Under the pieces are notes generated by a model. It worked only from the letters and a program-made list of their open reading frames with translations, was not told the origin of the DNA and ran no database searches. Positions 23,559-32,721 of a stretch of 64,000 nt of DNA are shown piece by piece. A program made the translations under genes and the position numbers. Source of the DNA: Mycobacterium paraterrae (GTDB taxonomy: Bacteria > Actinomycetota > Actinomycetes > Mycobacteriales > Mycobacteriaceae); contig NZ_CP092488.2 of the NCBI RefSeq assembly GCF_022430545.2, forward strand, positions 2,046,001 through 2,110,000, in the 5' to 3' direction. Position 1 is the first letter of the stretch; each line of letters begins with the position of its first letter.

Positions 23559-24752
23559 TTACACCGGCCGGCGAATCGACAGCTCGATCCCGTTGTCGCG
23601 CATGACGGTTCGGCATTGGTCAGGCGTGTAGTCGAAATTCTCCAAGTCCTTGATATAGGACGCCGGTTCCGCGAGTCCCTCGACGTGCGGAAAGTCAGAG
23701 CCCATGATGATCCGTTCCGCACCGAGCAGCTTGAGCAGGCTGGCGAGCTCGTCCTCGTAGAAGGGGGACACCCAGACGTGGCGCTTGAATGTCTCGCGGG
23801 GATCTTCCTGGTAGATGAACGGGATTTGTCCGTAGGACTTGGTGAGCTTTTCGAACAGATGGAATACCCACGCCGAACCGCTCTCGATCGAGGCCATGCG
23901 CAGGTTGGGGAAACGCAGAAACAGACCACTGTGCAGGTGATTGGCGAAGGTGTCCTGTAACGCGTCCCCGGAGAACAGCGACCGGAAGCCCAGTAATGCC
24001 TGAAACGACATCATGTAGTCCGCCTCGCCCCAGGCCGGCATGAACTTCGAGTAGTAGGTCTCACCGGAGTGGTAGCACACGGTGATGCCCGAATCGTTTG
24101 CCAATCGCCAGAATTCGTCGAACATCGGGTCCCCGGGTGCGCGCATTCCCACGTCGGTAGAGATTGGACCCGGGATCATGACGATGAAACGAGCGTCGCG
24201 GTCCAATGCCCATTCGAGTTCCCGCACCGCGGCGTCGGGCCGGCACAGCGTGATGTAGGGAGCGCTGAAAATCCGCGCCTGGTAGGCAAATCCCCAGTCT
24301 TCGTCCATCCAGCGGTTGAAGGCGCGGAAGGCCGCGACCGTGGCATCCAGGTCGGGCAGCAGCGCCTGCTCCATCCCAACCCCCAGTGTCGGCAAGAGTA
24401 TGCAGCCCTGCATCCCTTGTTCGTCCATCATCGCCAAGCGTGCGTCCCGGTCGCGATACGCGGGGCTGATGGGTTCCAGCTCGCCGAAGAGCGAATTCAG
24501 GTCGGCACCATAGGGATTGCGCCCCCGAAAGTACTCGTCGAGCGCCCCGGGCTTACCGACGGGATCAAATGTCGGGTTCGGGATGAACCTGTTGACCCGG
24601 CCGCCGACGAGTAGACGCTGCTTGCCGTCCACCTGAGCCCACTGAATTGCACGCTTTTTGAATTGCGGATCGATGTGGCGGGTAAAGGCATCGACTGCCT
24701 CGTAGTAGTGGTTGTCACAGTCGAAGAAGGTAAAGCCCAACTCGGTAGTCAT
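23559..24752 (-). CDS. Amidohydrolase-fold enzyme (amidohydrolase_2 / ACMSD-like)
   Basis: 397 aa. N-terminal FFDCDNHYYEAVDAF gives the D-x-x-H metal start seen in mycobacterial members. TVCYHSGETYY and FANHLHSG provide His ligands, and IIMGSDFPHVEG the catalytic Asp. The fold is the TIM-barrel of ACMSD and related decarboxylases or hydrolases acting on cyclic or aromatic-derived acids. It lies in a catabolic operon with a second, degenerate amidohydrolase-fold protein and an acyl-CoA dehydrogenase, so the pathway probably opens a ring and degrades the product as a CoA ester. Confidence 0.88.
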   Translation of the reverse strand: MTTELGFTFFDCDNHYYEAVDAFTRHIDPQFKKRAIQWAQVDGKQRLLVGGRVNRFIPNPTFDPVGKPGALDEYFRGRNPYGADLNSLFGELEPISPAYRDRDARLAMMDEQGMQGCILLPTLGVGMEQALLPDLDATVAAFRAFNRWMDEDWGFAYQARIFSAPYITLCRPDAAVRELEWALDRDARFIVMIPGPISTDVGMRAPGDPMFDEFWRLANDSGITVCYHSGETYYSKFMPAWGEADYMMSFQALLGFRSLFSGDALQDTFANHLHSGLFLRFPNLRMASIESGSAWVFHLFEKLTKSYGQIPFIYQEDPRETFKRHVWVSPFYEDELASLLKLLGAERIIMGSDFPHVEGLAEPASYIKDLENFDYTPDQCRTVMRDNGIELSIRRPV

Positions 24753-24789
24753 TGCGGTGCTGTCCTTTCGATGGCGGGGCAGGTAGAGG

Positions 24790-27015
24790 TCAGCCGCGTG
24801 GCAGGCCGAGGATCATCGACGCGATGACGGTCAACTGGATCTCCGCGGTCCCGCCGCCGATCAATTCGGAGGGCATGTCGAAATACGGCCGGACGACGGC
24901 CGGGTCTGACTCCTCCAGCATCGCGATGCGGCCGGTCAGGTTCAGCGTGGCGCGTGCGGCACGGCGCAACAGCATCACCATCGCGTACTTGGCGATGCTC
25001 GACGTGGGCCCCGGCGATTGCCCCTGCACCAACCTCAGCGTTTCCCGCAGGACCATAGCCTTGATCGCAGTGGTGTAAGCCTCGATGTCACCGAGCGCTT
25101 GAATCGCGGTGTCCTGATCGGGACCGATGATTCTCGCGACATGGCGCAGCGCACCCGACCGGTCGATGTTGACGTAGTTGCCGATCGCGGTGCGTTCGAC
25201 GGCCATTGTCGCGACCGCGAGATCCCAACCGCTGCCTGGACTTCCGACCAGCATCTCGTCCGGCACGAAGACATCGGTAAAGAACACCTCGTTGAAGTCG
25301 TGGTGGCCGCTGACCTGCTTGATCGGCTCGACGGTGATACCCGGTGACGCCATGTCGACGAGGAAGTAGCTGATCCCGCGGTGCTTCGGTGCTGCTGGAT
25401 CGGTGCGCGCCAGCATCGCCCCGTAGTCCGCCCGGTCGGCCATCGACGTCCAGATCTTGTGGCCGTTGACGAGCCATCCGCCGTCCACTTTGGCGGCCCG
25501 GGTTCGCAACGAGGCAAGATCAGACCCGGCCCCAGGCTCACTGAACAGTTGACACCATCGTTGCATGCCGCGCAGGATCGGGTCCGCGAATCTCTGCCGC
25601 TGCGAGTCGGTTCCGCTGTTCAATATCGTCGGCAGAATCCATTCCGCGATGCCGAGCGACGGTTTGACCAATTCCGGTCGCTTGTCGAACTCCTCGTTGA
25701 TGATCACCTGCTGCACCGGGGTGGCGTCGACACCCCACGGACGGGGCAGTTGCGGAGCGGCGAGTCCCGCCTCGACCAGCGCGTCGCGTTGCGCACCGAA
25801 GGCGAGCCCGGGCGCCCGATCGTCGTCCGACGGATGGTCGTTGGTCAGCGTCCGGGCATGGTCGAGCGTCCGTGCCACCCATGCCCGGAACGCAGAGTCG
25901 ACATCACCGAGATTCGCTGCGGTAGAGCGCCTCACCTCTAGCGCCAGGCGACCCGCATCACGACTCCAGCGCGTCGTCGGACCCAGCGATGCCGCCAGGC
26001 TGACTGCGCGACGCCAATACAGGTGAGTGTCGTGTTCCCAGGTGTACCCGATCGCGCCGAACATGGTGAGCGCGTCGAGCGCCAAGTCGGGTGCCGGAAC
26101 CACCGCCATCAATGCCGCCGACGCGGCGGCAAGGCGATGCTGTTCCAGTGACTCGTCGGCGGCGCGCACCGCATCCCACGCCGCGGCCGCGGCCAGCTCG
26201 ACGTTGACCCGTAACACGGCCGCCTTGTGCTGCAGAGCTTGGAAGGATCCGATCGGCTTGCCGAATTGTTCGCGCGTCCGGATGTAATCGATTGCCGCTG
26301 ACACACATTGGCGTGCCGTCCCGGCCGACGCGCATGCGGTGAGCGCCGCCGCGACGCAGCAAGCACGTTCCACCGCGATGCCGGACAGTTCCGCATCATC
26401 GTCGACGGTGTGCTGATTGAGGTTCAGCACACCGACGTCCGTGCAGAGGTCGGTGCCCTGCAGCTGGTCGATCGACAAGGTGGTGTCGCTGCCGTCGCCG
26501 GGTTCCACGGTAAACCAGCGCTCACCGTCACTGGTGCGCGCCGCAAGCAGGACTCGTTGCGCTGCAACCAGTCCCAATATCGGCGACGAGGAGCCTGTCA
26601 GCTGCCACCCACCGCTGACGCGGTTGGCCCGGATGTCGGAATCCTCGGGTAGTAACGCCGCTGCGGGCGCGCCCGAGACGACGTCGCTGAGCCAGCGCAG
26701 CCCCGACTCGCCGGCCAACGGCACAATGGCCGCGGCGATAGCGGTGCTGAGTACCGGGCCCGGAAGCAGGGTCGCGGCGGCGGCTTCGACAACACAGCCG
26801 AGATCGCCGAGTGTGCCCCCGTGGCCGCCGACCGACTCGGGGAGATGCACGGCCAGGAAGCCGTGTGAAGTGAACTCCTCCCACCAGGGCGGCAACTCGC
26901 CGGCGGCCAGGGAGTCGAATGCCGCTCTCGTCTTGTCGATCGGCGCATGGCGTGCAGCGAACCGGGCGACCGTATCGACCAACTGCTCTTGTTCCTCGGT
27001 TACCGCCAAGCCCAT
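24790..27015 (-). CDS. Double acyl-CoA dehydrogenase (FadE6-like size)
   Basis: 741 aa with two acyl-CoA dehydrogenase modules in tandem. The N-terminal module (about 1-360) has AVTEEQEQLVDTVARFAARHAP and a QALQHKAAVLRVNVELAAAAAWDA helix. The C-terminal module (about 390-741) has the FAD/CoA motifs CQLFSEPGAGSDLASLRTRA, DGGWLVNGHKIWTSMADRADYGAMLART and GGGTAEIQLTVIASMILGLPRG. The usual catalytic Glu region cannot be assigned with confidence in either half. M. tuberculosis FadE6 has the same two-module length. It oxidises a CoA thioester, passing electrons to ETF. It lies 6 bp from the upstream amidohydrolase-like gene. Confidence 0.9.
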   Translation of the reverse strand: MGLAVTEEQEQLVDTVARFAARHAPIDKTRAAFDSLAAGELPPWWEEFTSHGFLAVHLPESVGGHGGTLGDLGCVVEAAAATLLPGPVLSTAIAAAIVPLAGESGLRWLSDVVSGAPAAALLPEDSDIRANRVSGGWQLTGSSSPILGLVAAQRVLLAARTSDGERWFTVEPGDGSDTTLSIDQLQGTDLCTDVGVLNLNQHTVDDDAELSGIAVERACCVAAALTACASAGTARQCVSAAIDYIRTREQFGKPIGSFQALQHKAAVLRVNVELAAAAAWDAVRAADESLEQHRLAAASAALMAVVPAPDLALDALTMFGAIGYTWEHDTHLYWRRAVSLAASLGPTTRWSRDAGRLALEVRRSTAANLGDVDSAFRAWVARTLDHARTLTNDHPSDDDRAPGLAFGAQRDALVEAGLAAPQLPRPWGVDATPVQQVIINEEFDKRPELVKPSLGIAEWILPTILNSGTDSQRQRFADPILRGMQRWCQLFSEPGAGSDLASLRTRAAKVDGGWLVNGHKIWTSMADRADYGAMLARTDPAAPKHRGISYFLVDMASPGITVEPIKQVSGHHDFNEVFFTDVFVPDEMLVGSPGSGWDLAVATMAVERTAIGNYVNIDRSGALRHVARIIGPDQDTAIQALGDIEAYTTAIKAMVLRETLRLVQGQSPGPTSSIAKYAMVMLLRRAARATLNLTGRIAMLEESDPAVVRPYFDMPSELIGGGTAEIQLTVIASMILGLPRG

Positions 27016-27021
27016 CGGTCG

Positions 27022-27888
27022 TCAATCCTCCAGCCCGAGGATGCGTGCAGCATTGCCGTGCAAGAACTTCGGCCAGACTTCGTCTTTGAGTGGGACGTGG
27101 GGCAGCTCGCTGAAGATCCGTTCGAGCGACAGACCCATCGGGAAGTAACCGGCATAGAGGATTTTGTCCGCGCCACGCGAGTTGGCGTAGTCAATGATGG
27201 CCTTGGGGTAGTACTTCGGGGCGAACGCCGAGGTCGAGTAATACAGGTTGGGCCACTTCAACATGAGCTTGACGGCGAGGTCCTGCCAAGGTTCGCAGCC
27301 ATGCCGCGTGACGAACACCAGGTCGGGAAAGTCGAACATGACGACGTCGATCCGTGAAACCTCTTGCGGTGCAAACGGAACGCGTGGTCCGGGAATGCCG
27401 GCGCAGACGAATATCGGGATGCCCAGTTCTACGCAGGTCGCGTAGATCGGATACATCTTCGGGTCGTCGATTGCCACCTGGGGAAAGGTTCCCGCCGGAA
27501 ACACCGACGTCGCCCGGATGCCGAACTGCTCGTAGTCGCGGCGGATTGCGTTCACCGACCCCATCACGTCGTTCGGGTCCGCGATGGCGCCGGAGGGGAT
27601 GAAGCGGTCGGGAAACGTCTTGAGTGCCAGCGCCGCCGAGTCCTCGGTAACCCCGATCATCGCCCGCTCGATGCCGAATCTGTCCATTTGCTGCAAAACC
27701 AGCGACACAGGATCGTCGGTCGGTAACCCCTTGGGCACGTCCTTGAACATGTACTCGACCGGGAAGTCGAAGCTTTCTTTCGACTCCCGGTCCTTCGTTT
27801 GCCGACGGATGAAGTCGTACTGCGCCGAGCCCTCGTGCGGAAACCCGATCATCGTGTCGATCACCGGCACGCCGACGGGTCCGGCCAT
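27022..27888 (-). CDS. Amidohydrolase-fold protein with missing metal ligands
   Basis: 288 aa. The overall order of strands matches amidohydrolase_2 proteins, but the metal sites do not. The first HxH position reads VIDTMIGFPHEG, the middle His position reads FVCAGIPGP, and the final Asp position reads LYAGYFPMG. VTRHGCEPW keeps one His. It is therefore likely catalytically altered or a non-catalytic partner of the intact amidohydrolase at 23559. First gene of the operon, 166 bp from the divergent TetR gene. Confidence 0.82.
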   Translation of the reverse strand: MAGPVGVPVIDTMIGFPHEGSAQYDFIRRQTKDRESKESFDFPVEYMFKDVPKGLPTDDPVSLVLQQMDRFGIERAMIGVTEDSAALALKTFPDRFIPSGAIADPNDVMGSVNAIRRDYEQFGIRATSVFPAGTFPQVAIDDPKMYPIYATCVELGIPIFVCAGIPGPRVPFAPQEVSRIDVVMFDFPDLVFVTRHGCEPWQDLAVKLMLKWPNLYYSTSAFAPKYYPKAIIDYANSRGADKILYAGYFPMGLSLERIFSELPHVPLKDEVWPKFLHGNAARILGLED

Positions 27889-28014
27889 GGCTTCCTCCGA
27901 TCAGACGGGCGCAGCGGTGCTGCCGCTCCGGCAATTATTGAAACACCGTTCTACCTATGTCAAGGCGGTCGGTAGGAAAAGCTACTTTCAAGCCGGTATC
28001 ATGCGGGCTCAGAG

Positions 28015-28027
28015 AGAACGTTGTTCT
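28015..28027. promoter_or_regulatory. TetR operator candidate, palindrome
   Basis: AGAACGTTGTTCT has perfect 5-bp arms around GTT, 28 bp upstream of the TetR GTG and 127 bp from the divergent operon. A partial copy (GTTCTA) occurs at 27948-27953. It resembles the AAC...GTT layout of KstR-type sites but with a 3-bp rather than 2-bp centre. Confidence 0.5.
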
Positions 28028-28054
28028 GGTGGACGAATGGGAGGTGGTGTCACC

Positions 28055-28672
28055 GTGCGGCTCGCCGACAGCAGTCAGCCGGAGATCCTGTCCCTGTCGG
28101 ATATGACCAGTGGGCAACTCGCCAGGCGGGCCAAAATCGTCGAGGCTGTGATCGGACTGATTGCCGACCTGGGCGCTGAGGCAGTTCAGATGCGCGACGT
28201 CGCGCAGCGATCGGGCGTCGCGTTGGCAACCGTCTACCGCTACTTCAGGTCGAAGGAGCACCTGCTGGCCGCAGCGCTCGAAGACTGGCAGAAGAGGCTG
28301 ACCCGACGCACGCTGGCGGCCCGCCGTTCGACGGCGAATGCCCCGCTGACAGACATCCTCGCCTACCTCGAACGCGCGCAGCGCGCGTTCCACCGCAATC
28401 CGAAGATGACCAGCTTGATGCTGCAGACCATGACGTCAAACGAACCCGAAGCCAAAGCGGCGATCGACCACATGAACCGCACCAACACCGAGATGTTCGC
28501 CCGCTTGCTCGAAGGGCTTCCGGCAGAGGACATTCCATACATCAGCTTCGGCCTGAACGCCGCGTTGACGAGCGCGCTCGGCGCCGTGCTCGCCGGGATG
28601 ATGACGTTCGAGGAAGCGCAGGCGAAAGTCGAGTGGGTGACACGCTCCTTGATGAACCCGCACACTGCCTGA
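28055..28672 (+). CDS. TetR-family regulator (KstR-like layout)
   Basis: 205 aa from GTG 28055, selected because GGGAGG lies about 10 nt upstream; ATG 28037 is the alternative. HTH: LGAEAVQMRDVAQRSGVALATVYRYFRSKEHLLAAALEDWQKRL. The C-terminal domain HRNPKMTSLMLQTMTSNEPEAKAAIDHMNRTNTEMFARLLEG resembles the ligand domain of KstR-type regulators that respond to steroid CoA esters. It is divergent from the amidohydrolase/acyl-CoA dehydrogenase operon and probably represses it via the palindrome at 28015-28027. Confidence 0.88.
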   Translation: MRLADSSQPEILSLSDMTSGQLARRAKIVEAVIGLIADLGAEAVQMRDVAQRSGVALATVYRYFRSKEHLLAAALEDWQKRLTRRTLAARRSTANAPLTDILAYLERAQRAFHRNPKMTSLMLQTMTSNEPEAKAAIDHMNRTNTEMFARLLEGLPAEDIPYISFGLNAALTSALGAVLAGMMTFEEAQAKVEWVTRSLMNPHTA

Positions 28673-28791
28673 TCCACGCGCGGCGTATATCAAAGGACGG
28701 AAGACGTCGGGAAAATCGACTTTCTCCAGGAGCGGGAGCGAGTAACCTGAGCGACCAAGCGCAGGAAATTCGACCAGCCTAGGGGAATGCC

Positions 28792-29097
28792 GTGCGACAG
28801 CCCGAGCTCACCAGCCTCGTGGGTTTGCAAGACACCGACGGAGATCGGCTGATTCTCCTGCGGGTGGACCGGCCCGATGAGAAGAGCAACTACCTGTTGC
28901 GGGTGGGCGCGGGAAAGGTGTTGTTGACTGCCGGTGACCTTGCCCGCCTCAGCGCCGCCATCCGGGTGGAACTCGTGGCGGCGAATCGGATCCGAATTGT
29001 CAGCTGGCTACTTCAGCTGCTGGTCGTGTGCGCGCTGGCGTGGCTCCTCGCCTACGGTGTCACCGGTCCGCTTTTCGCCTATCCCTGGTCGAACTGA
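28792..29097 (+). CDS. Small membrane protein of unknown family
   Basis: 101 aa, GTG start. A soluble N-terminal part (LVGLQDTDGDRLILLRVDRPDEKSNYLLRVGAGKVLLTAGDLARLSAAIR) precedes one transmembrane segment (VSWLLQLLVVCALAWLLAYGV). No family is recognised. A promoter of its own is likely, since 119 bp separate it from the TetR stop. Confidence 0.65.
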   Translation: MRQPELTSLVGLQDTDGDRLILLRVDRPDEKSNYLLRVGAGKVLLTAGDLARLSAAIRVELVAANRIRIVSWLLQLLVVCALAWLLAYGVTGPLFAYPWSN

Positions 29098-29339
29098 GTC
29101 CGACCCGCGAGTTCTTCTGTAGCGCCGCCGATTCCACGACCAACACCCTTGGATGGATCGCTCGCGACCAAGCCCGTCGAACACTCATTGAAAACGCTAA
29201 TATCACGCCGTGCGACGGGGTGACTCAGCCGGTTGAGCAGGGGTGATGCCGATTGTGACGACGACGGATGGGCCGCTGAGTGGTTGCGCGACGCATCGCT
29301 GAACATGCCGCCGAGCGCGGTAGTCGATAAATTCGCCGT

Positions 29340-30101
29340 ATGCCCACGACCAGCGACCACACCGATTCCCGGCCGTTCGCTCGCAGACTCGTACTCCGGA
29401 TCAGCACTCTGTTGGCGCTGAACGCGGGCTTCGTCAACGCCGTCGCGCTGCTGATCTTCGCGCTGCCGGTCGGCAATCTGACCGCTGTCACGACACAGCT
29501 GGGGATGAAAACAGCAAACCCGTGGCTGTACGAAGGTCACGTGCTGCTGGCCGTGCTGACTGGCTTCTTCCTCGGAGCGCTGACCGCCGGTGCAATCCTG
29601 CCCGCCGAGATCATCATGAGCGGCGCGCGGCCGGCGGCTGTCTTGCTCGGGGAGGCCGGTCTGCTGCTCCTGGCCGCCGCCGCGGTCGAGGACACCTTCG
29701 TCAGGGACATCCTCGACGGCACCCCAATCGAGACACAAGCATTGCAAGCGTTTTTCGCGGCGGCTGCGCTGGGATTACAGAACGGGCTCACGTCTAGCTT
29801 CCGCGAAATGGCAGTACGCACAACCCACTTCACCGGAACCATCACCGACCTGGGCTTGTTGATCGGACGCAGCCGCAAGATCGGGATCGACCGGTGGAAG
29901 GCCGCGACGTTGGCGCTTACGCTCCTGCTGTTCCTGACGGGCGGGGCAGCCGGACTGCTGGCAGGCTCTCGCTGGGGCGGTTATGCATTGATCGCTCCGG
30001 CACTGTGTTGCGTCATCGTCGCCATCCGCAGTGCGATGCGGAATCACCTGACACACCCTGTGTATCCGGTCGGCGCGCGTCCGGATCCCATTCAGGTTTA
30101 G
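29340..30101 (+). CDS. DUF1275 (YoaK) family membrane protein
   Basis: 253 aa, six predicted membrane helices. Family features include STLLALNAGFVNAVALLIFALPVGNLTAVTTQLG near the N-terminus and LQNGLTSSFREMAVRTTHFTGTITDLGLLIGR in the middle. The function of YoaK is unknown. ATG 29340. The 242-bp gap upstream shows no further gene. Confidence 0.88.
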   Translation: MPTTSDHTDSRPFARRLVLRISTLLALNAGFVNAVALLIFALPVGNLTAVTTQLGMKTANPWLYEGHVLLAVLTGFFLGALTAGAILPAEIIMSGARPAAVLLGEAGLLLLAAAAVEDTFVRDILDGTPIETQALQAFFAAAALGLQNGLTSSFREMAVRTTHFTGTITDLGLLIGRSRKIGIDRWKAATLALTLLLFLTGGAAGLLAGSRWGGYALIAPALCCVIVAIRSAMRNHLTHPVYPVGARPDPIQV

Positions 30102-30134
30102 CGCGTTTCGCTGGGCGTGAGGAATCCACACGGG

Positions 30135-31220
30135 CTAGCGAGACGGCAGCAACGCCATGGCGGCGGCACCGAGCAAACCCATCCCGATCATCCCGACGAC
30201 TGCGGCGACGACCGCCCGCCAACCAAAGCTTCGGCCGACCATCGCGGCGCCGGGGATACTGATCGCTGGAAGAGTCACGAGCAATGCGCCCAGAGTGGCC
30301 GAAGAAACGCCTAGCAAGGCCATCGTTTGGAGGATGGCGATCTCCCCAGCCGTCGGAATGACAACCAAAGTGCCTACGACTGCAGCGATTACGACGACGA
30401 GAAATCCGTGGTGCGCGAGTCGCATCATGCTGAGCAGCCAGCCGCGGCACGCGCCGAGCAGCAACACCAATACCGCATACTCAGGCAGCAGGAACGTTCC
30501 CATCCACAGCATCGCTCGAACCCAGTTCCGGACGGCGCCCGGGGAATCCTTGTCGGGCCGGCCGTCGCCGGCGGGTGCCGGGCCGGCCACTTGCCGGGAT
30601 CGGCTCGCGACTTCGACCAACGCCGCCACGCCGATGACCGCGGCGACGCCGACGACGGACCTCGTCAGTGCCCACTGCCAGGGCGCCACGCAGACCAAGA
30701 AGATCAGAACCGCAGGATTGAGCAGTGGATTAGCCAGCCAAAACGCCGTCGCACCAGCCGCATTGACTCCGCTACGGCGCAACGTGACAGCAACCGGTGC
30801 AGCACAACACGCGCACATCATCGACGGCATCCCGGCCGTTCCACCGGCCAAAGCGCTTCGTCGCGGGCCGCTCCGATTCAACGCCCGCTGCATCCAGGCT
30901 CGCGGCGTCAAAGCTTGAACGGACGCGCTGATGAGCAGGGCGACCAGCAGCGCCTGCCAGACCGATGCCAGGTAGGCCTGAAAGAACGTCGTGGCTGCAT
31001 GCCAACTGGGCCGGTCGCCTACGTGCACGCCGCCCACGGCGAGGATGTCTGACCCGGGCCAGCGCCGAGTCCGGAAAAGCGTTGCCGCCTTGTGCGCATA
31101 CGGTACCCACTTCGCCCAGAGCAACCCCGGGACGATCACGGCGAGCGTTACGGCGGCGCTCGCCACGGTGCCCGCATGTCGCCCCTCGCGAACCGTCTTG
31201 ACACTCAGCGGCGCCGTCAC
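30135..31220 (-). CDS. Permease, UPF0718/DUF318 (YraQ) family
   Basis: 361 aa. About eight membrane segments in two halves, with a Cys cluster MMCACCAAP (Cys136, 138, 139) and the paired PLLNPAVLIFLVCVAPWQWALTR region. Members are thought to export or import small metal- or sulfur-related solutes, but the substrate is not established. The Cys cluster suggests a thiophilic ligand (inference). It is divergent from cydA (85-bp gap). Confidence 0.85.
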   Translation of the reverse strand: MTAPLSVKTVREGRHAGTVASAAVTLAVIVPGLLWAKWVPYAHKAATLFRTRRWPGSDILAVGGVHVGDRPSWHAATTFFQAYLASVWQALLVALLISASVQALTPRAWMQRALNRSGPRRSALAGGTAGMPSMMCACCAAPVAVTLRRSGVNAAGATAFWLANPLLNPAVLIFLVCVAPWQWALTRSVVGVAAVIGVAALVEVASRSRQVAGPAPAGDGRPDKDSPGAVRNWVRAMLWMGTFLLPEYAVLVLLLGACRGWLLSMMRLAHHGFLVVVIAAVVGTLVVIPTAGEIAILQTMALLGVSSATLGALLVTLPAISIPGAAMVGRSFGWRAVVAAVVGMIGMGLLGAAAMALLPSR

Positions 31221-31305
31221 GGACGTCAGGCTAATTCACCACCAGCGGCCCGGCACGGCCGTCCGGGACGGTGCATATCGAAGTCGCGTGCGGGATAGTG
31301 AAACG

Positions 31306-32721
31306 ATGCCGTTCAGTGATGTGGTTGCGGTGCTGGCATCGAGTGGACCGGCCGAACTGTTCCCGGCACGACAGCAGATGGCGGTGTCGCTCGGCTTTCA
31401 TATCGTGCTGGCCTGTTTCGGGGTGGCCTTCCCGACCATCATCTTCGTCATGCACCGCCGCAGCATCGTTCGCGACGACCCGAACGCGCTGCGGCTAGCC
31501 AAGCGATGGTCGAAGGTGTCCGCGGTCCTGTTTGCGATCGGTGCCGTATCGGGGACGGTGCTCAGCTTCGAAATGGGCCTGTTGTGGCCCGGCCTGATGG
31601 GACGTTTCGGTGATGTGCTGGGGTTGCCGTTCGCGTTGGAAGGACTCTCGTTTTTCACCGAGGCGATCTTCTTGGGTCTGTACCTGTACGGATGGGATCG
31701 ACTGCCCCCTCGTTGGCACCTCGCCACGCTGATTCCCATGGCGGTGTCCGGTGTCGTGGGCTCATTCTGCGTCGTCGCGGCGAATGCATGGATGAATTTC
31801 CCGACCGGGTTCGTCGTACGCGACGGGAAGGTCGTCGATGTTCAACCGTGGGCCGCGATGTTCAATCCGCTGGCCTACCTGCAGTTCCTGCACATGTGGC
31901 TGGGCGCGTTCTTGCTCGTTGGGTTTGTGGTGTCCGGCGTCTACGCCGCGGGGCTCTTGCGTGGCCGCGACGATGCCCAACACCGCCTCGGGTTCATCGT
32001 CCCGTTCGCGTTCGCCTCGGTCGCGGCGGTGCTTCAACCCTTGGTCGGCCACGTCCTGGGATTACAGGTCGGCGCCAAGCAGACCTCGAAGCTCGCCGCT
32101 TTCGAACTCGCGCTGCACAGCGAACCCGGTCCGGCGACCCTTCGGCTGGGAGGTTTCCTCGTCGGCGACCAGGTCCGCGGGGCTGTCCCTATTCCTAAAG
32201 TCGGCTCGGTGATTGCTCGCGGCACCTTGACCGGGGCGGTGCCGGGTCTCGACTCGATACCGAGAGCCGACTGGCCCCCGGTGAATCTGACGCACTGGTC
32301 CTTCCAGTCGATGGTGGGCATCGGACTGTTGCTGGCGTTGATTGCGATCGTGTTCTGGGTCGCACATCGGCGCGGCCACGACCCATTGAGCGATCGCCGG
32401 TTTCTGTGGTCCACGGTAATCGCGGGGCCACTGGCAATCCTCGCACTCGAGTTGGGTTGGATAGCAACCGAAGTGGGTCGACAACCATGGACGGTGTGGC
32501 AAGTGGAACGCACCACCGATGCGGTGACCAGGAACAGCGCGATCTGGTGGACCTACGCCGGAGTGTTGGTCATCTACCTCGGCATGAGTGTGGCGGCATA
32601 CGTCGTATTGCGATCGATGGCCAGACGGTGGCGGGCTGGCGACGAGGAGTTGCCCAGCCCCTACGGGCCGGCCGCGCTGGTCGATTCAGCGTCGGCCGAC
32701 CGCGGTGAGGGCACCCGATGA
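31306..32721 (+). CDS. cydA: Cytochrome bd ubiquinol oxidase subunit I
   Basis: 471 aa from ATG 31306. A longer in-frame start at 30991 would add 105 residues of non-membrane sequence reading through the divergent permease and is rejected. The N-terminal LFPARQQMAVSLGFHIVLACFGVAFP carries the conserved haem-b595-type region. Mid-protein GTVLSFEMGLLWPGLMGRFGDVLGLPFALEGLSFFTEAIFLGLYLYGW matches the family, and GRQPWTVW is the C-terminal signature. Catalyses quinol oxidation with oxygen reduction to water in the cytoplasmic membrane. It overlaps cydB by 4 nt. cydDC assembly genes were not seen. Confidence 0.95.
   Translation: MPFSDVVAVLASSGPAELFPARQQMAVSLGFHIVLACFGVAFPTIIFVMHRRSIVRDDPNALRLAKRWSKVSAVLFAIGAVSGTVLSFEMGLLWPGLMGRFGDVLGLPFALEGLSFFTEAIFLGLYLYGWDRLPPRWHLATLIPMAVSGVVGSFCVVAANAWMNFPTGFVVRDGKVVDVQPWAAMFNPLAYLQFLHMWLGAFLLVGFVVSGVYAAGLLRGRDDAQHRLGFIVPFAFASVAAVLQPLVGHVLGLQVGAKQTSKLAAFELALHSEPGPATLRLGGFLVGDQVRGAVPIPKVGSVIARGTLTGAVPGLDSIPRADWPPVNLTHWSFQSMVGIGLLLALIAIVFWVAHRRGHDPLSDRRFLWSTVIAGPLAILALELGWIATEVGRQPWTVWQVERTTDAVTRNSAIWWTYAGVLVIYLGMSVAAYVVLRSMARRWRAGDEELPSPYGPAALVDSASADRGEGTR

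Noticed and set aside
30991..31305. Longer cydA start at 30991
   Set aside because: The added 105 residues are antisense to the permease gene and unlike any cytochrome bd N-terminus.
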